Part shown: piece by piece, positions 1 through 5,325 of the stretch
Layout of the letters: each line of letters opens with the position of its first letter
How positions within the stretch are numbered: position 1 is the first letter of the stretch
DNA from: Rickettsiales bacterium
Lineage (GTDB): Bacteria; Pseudomonadota; Alphaproteobacteria; Rickettsiales; Anaplasmataceae
Direction of reading: 5' to 3'
NCBI GenBank assembly: GCA_031286185.1
Contig: JAITUS010000070.1
Coordinates: 1 to 6,118, forward strand
Length of the DNA stretch: 6,118 nt
Notes under the pieces: generated by a model
Seen by the model: the letters and a program-made list of their open reading frames with translations, nothing else
Databases searched by the model: none
Told to the model about the DNA's origin: nothing
Made by a program: the position numbers and the translations under genes

Positions 1-134
1 GATGGGTTGTTGAGAGATCTTTTGCTTGGTTAGAAAAATGCAGACGATTGTGGAAAAATTGCGAGCGGAAACTCAACGCTAGCTTACAGATGATTGTTCT
101 CTCCTTCATTTCTCTCCTACTACGAAGATTTTAA
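1..134 (+). mobile_element. IS5-family transposase, 3' remnant
   Basis: The frame starting at base 3 reads 43 residues to a TAA at 132-134. It begins WVVERSFAWLEKCRRLWKNC and ends ISLLLRRF. The VVERSFAWL block is the conserved C-terminal signature of IS5-family DDE transposases, and its Glu is probably the third catalytic acidic residue. The rest of the element lies left of the window or is lost, so I cannot tell a full IS from a fragment. MFS transporter sequence begins within about ten bases of the stop, so the right end of the element is very short or truncated. No terminal inverted repeat or target duplication can be checked. Wolbachia genomes carry many degraded IS5 copies. Confidence 0.75.
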
Positions 135-138
135 ACAG

Positions 139-362
139 GTTCTAATATCGATATTCCCAAAGATGGCTGGCACTGCTTCTGGCCTTATGGGCCTAATGCA
201 ACTTAGTGCTGCCTCTATATCATCAGTGGCTGCAGGTCATATCTTAAGTGAGCTAACTCTCTCTACATCATTAGTAGTTTTGTTATAAACATTATAAGCA
301 TCCTTTCAATATTTCTTATCCTGATAATGAAGAGTAGGTTAAAGCAAAAAAGTTTTCTATAG
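139..362 (+). pseudogene. Bcr/CflA-type MFS transporter, C-terminal remnant with frameshift
   Basis: From about base 139 the frame reads VLISIFPKMAGTASGLMG and continues through a hydrophobic helix. The motif FPxMAGTASxLMG is typical of the region before the penultimate helix of Bcr/CflA drug-resistance MFS permeases. This frame stops at 286-288. Moving to the frame that starts with ATA at 285 restores another hydrophobic helix (INIISILSIFLILIMKSR) and a basic tail, ending with TAG at 360-362. Loss of one base in the T-rich stretch around 277-284 explains this. Everything upstream of the last two helices is replaced by the IS5 remnant. A leftward TTG at base 94 opens a 64-codon ORF, but its first 15 or so codons are transposase DNA read in the wrong frame, so it is not a gene. 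Confidence 0.7.
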
Positions 363-447
363 AAAATCTTTAGGCTAAGCAAAGTGTACTAGACAAAACT
401 CTATTCAAACTGCATTTTTACTGTCACAACCTCCATGAACTGCACAG

Positions 448-1893
448 TTAAAGTGATATATCAGTAATTCTGTATCGATAACCTTCTACTACTCCACATT
501 CGACATAAACTGAATTCATTTTAGAGCTGGGGATTTTGGGTAATCCATGCTTTATTCTTAATTGTTCCATTTTTGTATCAGAATCATAGCCAGAATCATA
601 GCCAATATCATAACTTGGTTCGTATTTTTGTTTCATGCTTTCTACATTTGCAAACCGAGTTTTTTTGGCATTAGTATGTTCATTTATTTTACCGTAGGAG
701 TTACGACCTGAGTTCCAATTTTCGTATTTTTCCAGTTTTTGTTTTATGTTAACACCGGAAGTTTTTCTAGTATTAGCCTGTAGTTCTTCTTTTCGACCTG
801 TTGTTGTATTAGCTTCTGATTTACGTTTATTTATTTTTTCTTCCCACTGATTTTTTCTATCTTTCACCAACCCATGGTAAGTACCAGAATCAGCTTTTAT
901 AGATTTTGCTTTTCTTTCTGATCTTTTCTTAGCAAGATCCACTGTAGCGTATATAGGTTCTTGCTTCGATGAACCAATCGATTTTTTCTGTGTTTTACAC
1001 TCTTCTGAGCTAACGTAGAGTGGGTTCTTACGCTCTCTATCATCAGAGATTTCTTCATATATAGATTCTTGCTGTGTTGCACACTTTTCTATACTGGAAT
1101 AACCATTATCAAGTGAATTGTCATCCCTTCTAAAATGATCTATTTCTTCGTAAATATGTTCATCATCTTTAAAGTGATCTATTTCCTCATAAGTATGTTT
1201 ATCATCTTGCTCCTGTGCACCTTGTTTTGCAGCAAGACCCACTGTAGCATATATGTGTGGTGAATCAATTGATTTTCTCTGTGCTCTAAGCTCTTTTATG
1301 CTAGAGTAGCCACTACTTAGTGAATCATCATCTCCCAAACCATCTACTTTCTCATAAATGTGCCTGTCATCGTATACAGGTTGTGTTTCAGTGTTCTTGG
1401 CAGGTATTTCTTCATAAGTACGATCCGATTGTAAGGAGTGTCTTACGTTTCTCTTTATCGATGGAGTATACTTCCCTTCAATATTTATGTTGTCTGTGAT
1501 ATAATACTCAGAACCTCTTACCAACAAAAATTGTACTATAGGGTGAGAAATTATTTCCTCTGGCAAGTTTTTCGATAGATCGACTGATAAACCTTTTGAG
1601 GTAGCCAGTTTTTCCACAGCGTGCATTATAGCATTTTTGTTGTTTTTATCTAGCGAGTTAACATCAGCTCTCGCGTTGACAAGTAATTCTACCATGTCGT
1701 AATTAAGGTTTTCTACAGCAAACACAAGTGCATCGTTTAAGTGTTGATTGTCCCCCCTACTGCGGAAAGGTTCCTTTTTTCTAGCAGACGAGAAGAGTTT
1801 ACCCAATGCATCAAAGAGACCTAGAGTAAACTTCACAATTCTCTTGTTATTGTATTTAGTAGCTTGAACTAATAAGTTGCTTTTGATACCCAT
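448..1893 (-). CDS. Ankyrin-repeat protein with EPIYA and YEEI tyrosine motifs, candidate secreted effector
   Basis: An intact 481-residue ORF. The ATG at 1891-1893 is preceded by GAGG (complement of 1902-1905) with 8 bases between, a good Shine-Dalgarno. There is no signal peptide. Residues about 50-130 hold roughly two ankyrin repeats (NDALVFAVENLNYDMVELLV; HPIVQFLLVRGS). Residues 156-340 are polar, probably disordered, and rich in tyrosine motifs: YEEI at Y160, Y235, Y248 and Y279; YEKV at Y180; YATV at Y215 and Y315, the latter as exact EPIYA; YSSI at Y196 and Y265; NPLYV at Y293. The segment arose partly by internal duplication. Residues about 340-420 are basic, then Y424, Y428, Y432 and Y436 lie exactly four apart. 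EPIYA and pYEEI are known phosphorylation and SH2-binding motifs in host-injected effectors such as CagA and Anaplasma AnkA. Secretion by the type IV system and phosphorylation by host kinases are inferences. The ORF is well supported; the function is a hypothesis. Confidence 0.88.
   Translation of the reverse strand: MGIKSNLLVQATKYNNKRIVKFTLGLFDALGKLFSSARKKEPFRSRGDNQHLNDALVFAVENLNYDMVELLVNARADVNSLDKNNKNAIMHAVEKLATSKGLSVDLSKNLPEEIISHPIVQFLLVRGSEYYITDNINIEGKYTPSIKRNVRHSLQSDRTYEEIPAKNTETQPVYDDRHIYEKVDGLGDDDSLSSGYSSIKELRAQRKSIDSPHIYATVGLAAKQGAQEQDDKHTYEEIDHFKDDEHIYEEIDHFRRDDNSLDNGYSSIEKCATQQESIYEEISDDRERKNPLYVSSEECKTQKKSIGSSKQEPIYATVDLAKKRSERKAKSIKADSGTYHGLVKDRKNQWEEKINKRKSEANTTTGRKEELQANTRKTSGVNIKQKLEKYENWNSGRNSYGKINEHTNAKKTRFANVESMKQKYEPSYDIGYDSGYDSDTKMEQLRIKHGLPKIPSSKMNSVYVECGVVEGYRYRITDISL
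574..633 (-). repeat. Tyrosine-every-fourth-residue tract built on a 12-bp tandem repeat
   Basis: Within the Ank/EPIYA gene, residues 421-440 place tyrosines at 424, 428, 432 and 436 (YEPSYDIGYDSGYDSD). At DNA level a 12-base unit, AGAATCATAGCC on the plus strand, occurs exactly twice in tandem (580-591, 592-603), followed by a diverged third copy (604-615). Such short exact tandem copies can change number by replication slippage while keeping frame, so strains may differ here. Confidence 0.75.
922..1371 (-). repeat. Intragenic duplications carrying the tyrosine motifs
   Basis: Several related blocks lie inside the Ank/EPIYA gene. A 13-residue unit occurs in tandem as DDKHTYEEIDHFK and DDEHIYEEIDHFR (residues 230-255, bases 1129-1206), with a third diverged copy, DDRHIYEKVDGLG, at residues 175-187. 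A longer block of about 35 residues beginning with that unit and running through GYSSI occurs at residues 175-209 and 243-278 (bases 1267-1371 and 1060-1167). A YATV block occurs at residues 196-223 and 293-324 (bases 1225-1308 and 922-1017) with clear DNA similarity. The tyrosine motif is the best conserved part of each unit, which fits selection to keep it. Confidence 0.75.
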
Positions 1894-1981
1894 TGGTTAT
1901 ACCTCACTGTTCATGGATTCTAGAAATATGTTACCTTACAGTGATTGACTTTTTCTTAAATTCGATGGTGTTTTAGTAGGT

Positions 1982-2010
1982 TGTATAGCCAGATTAGGTT
2001 TTATGTTCAA
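1982..2010 (-). promoter_or_regulatory. Possible promoter for the Ank/EPIYA gene
   Basis: Reading the minus strand, TTGAAC (complement of 2005-2010) is followed after exactly 17 bases by TATACA (complement of 1982-1987). Each hexamer matches the sigma-70 consensus at four of six positions. Transcription would begin near 1976, leaving a leader of about 80 bases before the ATG at 1893. In AT-rich DNA such matches arise by chance, so this is only a candidate. Confidence 0.35.
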
Positions 2011-2069
2011 AATAAACGAGGTCCAGGCAACTAAAATAATATATCAGGGCACAAACTTTTATGAAATTG

Positions 2070-2744
2070 CTAAGTATATCTGTAAAGTCTTATAAATTTT
2101 AGTCTTGCTTCCACCTTACGTATAGGTATTTCTTCGCTTATGTTTTTCGAGTTTACGGCCATGTTCAACAGTTTTAAGTAGAATGTTGCAGCATTTTTGA
2201 AACCTGAAAGCTTATCCAGAATAACAGCTAGATTATAGACATAGAAAATATTGTTTTGATCAAGAGAAGTTGCAGCTATCATGTACTCCTTAGCTTTTGC
2301 ATAGTACTCCTTTTTTATATAGATCAGACCTAGATTTGCCAATAAAGGAGCACAATTTTTGTGTATATCATACAACTTTAACATTTCACTTAACGCCAGA
2401 TCAGGGTTGTATTGTGAAATTATCGTCAGAAAATTCTCTAATATATAAGGGTTACTAGGGTATTCTTTTAACAGTCTTGTGTAGATCTCTATAGCCTTTT
2501 CGTACTCTTTGTTGGCGTAGTAAATGTTTCCCAGTCCGATCAGAGCATTTTTATGATAAGGAAATTTTGCAATGGCTTGGTTAAGGAAAGAAATGGCTGC
2601 CTCATTATCTCCAGATTCAAAGGAATCTTTTGCTTTTTTTAAAAATGGAGTATATGCTAAAGTGCTTGCCAGAATTCTGTGCAACTTTGATATTAAACTT
2701 ATCACTTTTTTTCTCAATGACGTCAAAGTCTTTATATTTTTCAT
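2070..2744 (-). CDS. Tetratricopeptide-repeat protein, main part of a frame-split gene
   Basis: This is the long frame, 224 codons if counted from an ATG at 2744. TPR units run at about residues 32-64, 65-98 (ALIGLGNIYYANKEYEKAIE), a degenerate 99-132, 133-166 (LLANLGLIYIKKEYYAKAKE) and 167-200. The Gly/Ala, Tyr and Ala positions of the helix pairs are visible. TPRs make protein-binding superhelices; no specific partner can be named. The ATG at 2744 has no Shine-Dalgarno. The frame directly upstream (to 2952) supplies a signal peptide and overlaps this one by 128 bases, so the natural protein probably joins both. If one A is removed from the A7 run at 2706-2712, the product is about 283 residues from the first ATG, or 267 from the second, and would be exported to the periplasm. 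As written the gene is either broken or needs slippage. Confidence 0.7.
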   Translation of the reverse strand: MKNIKTLTSLRKKVISLISKLHRILASTLAYTPFLKKAKDSFESGDNEAAISFLNQAIAKFPYHKNALIGLGNIYYANKEYEKAIEIYTRLLKEYPSNPYILENFLTIISQYNPDLALSEMLKLYDIHKNCAPLLANLGLIYIKKEYYAKAKEYMIAATSLDQNNIFYVYNLAVILDKLSGFKNAATFYLKLLNMAVNSKNISEEIPIRKVEARLKFIRLYRYT

Positions 2745-2952
2745 CAGCTTTTATGTATTTAGCAACGTTATCAAAGACTTTTCGTATCTCCAAATCCTCG
2801 TTAGCATGAGCAGTGGGAAAACTTAGTAAAACTATAGAATAAATTAATATGCAGATAAATACAGCTCTCGATGTTGTAGCGTTGGAGCCACGGATTGATA
2901 TCATTCCGGCACGTAACCAGCAAATCTTACTTTCCTGAGTTATGCGTAACAT
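2617..2952 (-). pseudogene. N-terminal part of the TPR protein, with signal peptide, out of frame with the rest
   Basis: The frame from the ATG at 2952 reads 111 codons. Residues 31-45 form a hydrophobic core (VFICILIYSIVLLSF), followed by PTAHA and then NED, a standard signal peptidase I site after residue 50. The next segment is charged and helical (about 51-85). The frame then runs to a stop inside the TPR coding region, and its last 30 or so residues are probably out-of-frame translation. The second ATG, codon 17 at 2902-2904, gives a more normal signal-peptide n-region and may be the true start. Neither ATG has a clear Shine-Dalgarno. An in-frame TAA lies a few codons upstream of the first ATG, so the protein cannot start earlier. 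It belongs with the TPR frame at 2070-2744. Confidence 0.55.
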
Positions 2953-3114
2953 AGTATAAATTTATAAATACTGACTTAGCTATCTCATATAATAATAAAG
3001 ATAGTATTAATTAGAGACGAACACATATATTTACTCCATTTTGCAGCATGTGCGCAATTAAACTTAACACGGGAGTATAAGCAGCATTCTACTAGCTAAT
3101 TTTGCACAGCCCTA

Positions 3115-3141
3115 TTGCAATTCAATCAATTGGCGTATAAG
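3115..3141 (+). promoter_or_regulatory. Weak candidate promoter for guaB
   Basis: TTGCAA (3115-3120) and TATAAG (3136-3141) precede guaB with a short 15-base spacer. If used, the transcript would begin about nine bases before the ATG, nearly leaderless, which would fit the absence of a recognisable Shine-Dalgarno before guaB. The same GTATAAGC octamer also occurs further upstream (3075-3082), so the start may lie there instead. The remaining divergent spacer (2953-3114) shows no clearer element. Confidence 0.25.
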
Positions 3142-3156
3142 CTTTAAATAAAGCCT

Positions 3157-4650
3157 ATGAAAAAAATGGAAGCTTGTTATTCGTTCGACGATATACTACT
3201 TTTGCCAGCCCATTCTAATATATTGCCTTGTGATGCAGATACGAAAGCTTATTTAACGAATAGCATAGAACTCAATATCCCTCTCATATCTTCTGCAATG
3301 GACACTGTTACTGAATCAGACTTTGCAATAGCTATTGCCCAACATGGTGGGATAGGTTGCATACATAAAAACTTATCAATAGATGAGCAAGTTTCGGAAG
3401 TCAGAAGGGTAAAAAAATATGAAAGTTGGATCGTGTACAACCCAATCACGATTTCTCCAGATAAAACAGTTGCGGAAGCAATTTCATTAATGAAAGAGCA
3501 CAATTATTCTGGCATTCCTGTGGTTGATCAATTTAAGTTAGTGGGAATTTTAACTAACCGTGATGTGAGGTTTATTGAGGACCAGAACATGGGTGTAAAA
3601 GTTTCTGAAGTGATGACAAAAGACAAGCTAATTACAGTGCGGGAGCAGGAAGTGAATAGTGCCTCAGCAATGAAATTGTTGCATGAAAATAGAATAGAGA
3701 AGCTTTTGGTCGTAGATGAAAATTCTTGTTGCATAGGCCTAATTACGGTTAAAGACATTGAAAAATACAATAGATACCCCTATTCATGTAAGGACAGTAA
3801 AGGGCGGCTCAGAGTTGCTGCTGCAGTTGGCACTGGCAAAAAGTATGGCATAAAAAGATGTGAAGCGTTAATTGGAGAAGAAATTGATGTGATTGTTGTG
3901 GATACCGCTCACGGTCATTCCGAAAACGTTATTAACACCATTAGAGAAATAAAAGCGATGTATCCAAACACGCAGCTAGTAGGTGGCAACATTGCCACAA
4001 AAGAAGCTGCTGAAGCATTGATTGACGCGGGCGTTGATGCAGTTAAGGTTGGCATAGGGCCTGGATCAATTTGCACAACTAGGATAGTTACAGGTGTTGG
4101 TGTGCCACAATTTTCTGCAATTCAAAATGTTGCAGAAATATGTAAAGCAAGAAAAGTAAGATTGATTGCCGATGGTGGGATAAAATACTCAGGAGATGTT
4201 GCAAAAGCTATCGCAGCCGGCGCTGATTCTGTGATGATTGGTTCACTTTTTGCAGGCACTGACGAAAGTCCAGGCGAAATCATCATGTACAAGGGCAGAG
4301 CATATAAAGGCTATCGAGGAATGGGGTCTATCAGCGCAATGAAAAGAGGTTCAGCGAGCCGTTATTTTCAAGATAAAGACTCAAAACTAAAATTAGTTCC
4401 ACAAGGAGTAGAAGGAAGAGTTCCATTTAAAGGTCCAGCTTCAGGGGTGATCCATCAATTAATTGGCGGGTTGCAGGCTGCGATGGGGTATACTGGTAAT
4501 AGAAGTATAGAGGAGATGAAGAAAAACTGCAAATTTGTTACTATTACTGCGTCCGGACTCAGAGAGAGTCATGCTCATGATATAATTATTACGCAAGAAG
4601 CTCCAAATTACGCTTATCAAGCATCCAACTTACCAGCTGATCCAGAGTAG
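3157..4650 (+). CDS. guaB: Inosine-5'-monophosphate dehydrogenase
   Basis: A complete 497-residue IMP dehydrogenase, slightly longer than the usual 485-490. It oxidises IMP to XMP with NAD+, the committed step to GMP, in the cytoplasm, normally as a tetramer or octamer. The N-terminus reads [10 protein letters not shown] with SSAMDTVTE at about 45-53. Two CBS domains lie at about 93-140 and 150-205 ([34 protein letters not shown]). The barrel resumes with VVDTAHGHS (248-256), VGGNIAT, then the catalytic loop [11 protein letters not shown] with the nucleophile Cys306. DGGI follows at 339-342, then GYRGMGS (385-391) and the flap Arg402-Tyr403 dyad, and EGRVPFKG (419-426). All key residues are present, so it should be active. 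A second ATG at 3166 could be the start, but neither has a strong Shine-Dalgarno. It stands alone, divergent from the TPR gene, with no guaA nearby in the window. Confidence 0.98.
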   Translation: MKKMEACYSFDDILLLPAHSNILPCDADTKAYLTNSIELNIPLISSAMDTVTESDFAIAIAQHGGIGCIHKNLSIDEQVSEVRRVKKYESWIVYNPITISPDKTVAEAISLMKEHNYSGIPVVDQFKLVGILTNRDVRFIEDQNMGVKVSEVMTKDKLITVREQEVNSASAMKLLHENRIEKLLVVDENSCCIGLITVKDIEKYNRYPYSCKDSKGRLRVAAAVGTGKKYGIKRCEALIGEEIDVIVVDTAHGHSENVINTIREIKAMYPNTQLVGGNIATKEAAEALIDAGVDAVKVGIGPGSICTTRIVTGVGVPQFSAIQNVAEICKARKVRLIADGGIKYSGDVAKAIAAGADSVMIGSLFAGTDESPGEIIMYKGRAYKGYRGMGSISAMKRGSASRYFQDKDSKLKLVPQGVEGRVPFKGPASGVIHQLIGGLQAAMGYTGNRSIEEMKKNCKFVTITASGLRESHAHDIIITQEAPNYAYQASNLPADPE

Positions 4651-4710
4651 ATCCTTTTTTCAATGTCATCCAAGTGGAATCTAAGCCATAGAGACGGAGC
4701 TGAAAATTGA

Positions 4711-4875
4711 ATGCAAAAACTACTTGACAACCTTCGCCAGTCCCTTTATCATGATATTGGAGGTATTCAGTTACCTTTATCTGTGCAGATTAAACGACAA
4801 GAGTATTACGTAGTTGGCGTCTTATGTTTAATTTTTGCACTACGTGCACCTTATGTCTTTATTAATTTTACCTAG
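4711..4875 (+). CDS. Possible small protein of 54 residues with one hydrophobic segment
   Basis: An ATG-initiated ORF of 54 codons starts 60 bases after guaB on the same strand. It begins MQKLLDNLRQSLYHDIGGIQ, then has a basic stretch (QIKRQEYY) and a hydrophobic segment at about residues 32-52 (VVGVLCLIFALRAPYVF), long enough for one membrane span. GGAG at 4696-4699 lies 11 bases before the ATG, a somewhat long spacing. The TAG stop falls inside a 16-base inverted repeat (4870-4885). I do not recognise the family. It may be a true small membrane protein, the remnant of a larger gene, or chance, since ORFs of this size are common in random AT-rich DNA. A TGA directly precedes the ATG, ending a 15-codon frame that opens at 4663. 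Confidence 0.3.
   Translation: MQKLLDNLRQSLYHDIGGIQLPLSVQIKRQEYYVVGVLCLIFALRAPYVFINFT
4724..4752 (+). promoter_or_regulatory. Near-consensus sigma-70 promoter match
   Basis: TTGACA (4724-4729, a perfect -35) is separated by exactly 17 bases from TATCAT (4747-4752, five of six positions of the -10). This is the best sigma-70 match I see in the window. It points rightward into sequence with no large gene. It also lies within the 54-codon ORF at 4711-4875, so it and the ORF are competing readings: either the coding sequence mimics a promoter, or the DNA drives a short or non-coding transcript beginning near 4759. Confidence 0.4.
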
Positions 4876-4885
4876 ACTTCTAGGT
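4870..4885. repeat. 16-base inverted repeat
   Basis: ACCTAGA, two bases, then TCTAGGT: a nearly perfect palindrome that in RNA would form a 5-bp stem with a 6-base loop. It contains the stop codon of the small ORF at 4711-4875. Only a pyrimidine-rich TCTTCCC follows, not a T run, so a terminator role on the plus strand is weakly supported. Confidence 0.4.
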
Positions 4886-4891
4886 TCTTCC

Positions 4892-5107
4892 CTATACAAG
4901 CTGAAACGCGCTTATAAGTCGTTTAAGACAGTATAGTACGCCAATTTCCCGGATTAGAGAGTGAGCAACTTCTACCACGGAATTCTTTTGTCTTTTTTTC
5001 TGCTCAGTGAGCTTCTTAGCACTTAAGCTAAGGGTCTGTTGCAGTTTAAAAGTCGCTAAATTGCGGCGTTTAAGACTTAAAAAAACGCCAATACTGAAAA
5101 TAGACAA
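4892..5107. repeat. Probable dispersed intergenic repeat, with internal direct repeats and hairpins
   Basis: This tract has no convincing gene. CGTTTAAGAC, eight bases, ACGCCAAT occurs twice in the same orientation and spacing (4920-4945 and 5067-5092). Two hairpins are visible: CTTAGC/GCTAAG around 5018-5035 and GGCGTTT/AAACGCC (5065-5071 with 5083-5089). On the minus strand an ORF of 71 codons opens from a TTG at 5105-5107 without a Shine-Dalgarno; its product repeats an IGV...LKR pattern only because the DNA repeats. The wording of the sequence resembles repeat units I associate with Wolbachia intergenic regions, but I could not verify copies elsewhere. I therefore call it a repeat rather than a gene. 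Confidence 0.45.
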
Positions 5108-5205
5108 TGGCCAGGGTTTCTTTTGCCTTTTTCTCTATTCGGTAAAATTTTTAATATTGTAGCTGTTGCAATTCATGAACAAACATTTATTTTTACAACA
5201 AATGG

Positions 5206-5262
5206 TGTCATTCCAGCGCGTGACGCTGGAATCTATGTTTCTTTATTTTCTGGATCCCAGTG
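5206..5262. repeat. Wolbachia-type palindromic repeat, partial
   Basis: GTGTCATTCCAGCGCGTGAC begins a hairpin with a perfect 9-bp stem (ATTCCAGCG at 5210-5218, CGCTGGAAT at 5224-5232) and a 5-base loop. About 20 bases later CTGGATCCCAGTG (around 5250-5262) looks like the left arm of a second hairpin of the same style, but its partner arm is absent. Elements of this look, opening with TGTCATTCC or TGTCATCCC, are familiar from Wolbachia intergenic DNA. The element lies just downstream of glmU; no T run follows on the minus strand, so it is not an obvious terminator. Confidence 0.55.
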
Positions 5263-5325
5263 GGCAACATGTCTAACTACAGCTCCTTATGAATATTCCA
5301 CTTCTAAACTTTTCAGCAACAAGGA

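Noticed and set aside
94..288. 64-codon plus-strand ORF from a TTG
   Set aside because: Its first codons are IS5 transposase DNA in the wrong frame and the rest is the transporter remnant; it has no independent start.
897..1082. 61-codon minus-strand ORF
   Set aside because: It is an alternative frame inside the Ank/EPIYA gene, made open by the repeats, with no ribosome binding site.
432..1917. 9-bp inverted repeat TCCATGAAC / GTTCATGGA flanking the Ank/EPIYA gene
   Set aside because: Short, with no target duplication or further similarity outward; probably chance.
2572..2826. 84-codon plus-strand ORF
   Set aside because: It is antisense to both frames of the TPR gene, has no domain, and its composition is that of complementary coding DNA.
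2980..3005. CTATCT / AGATAG inverted repeat in the TPR-guaB divergent region
   Set aside because: Only six base pairs with a 14-base loop in AT-rich DNA; no support as an operator.
3249..3770. Two minus-strand ORFs of about 80 codons
   Set aside because: Both are antisense to the CBS-domain part of guaB, which is clearly the coding strand.
4651..4662. T6 run right after guaB as a terminator
   Set aside because: No stable stem precedes the T run.
4892..5107. 71-codon minus-strand ORF
   Set aside because: TTG start, no Shine-Dalgarno, and its internal similarity follows the DNA repeat. Treated as a repeat tract rather than a gene.
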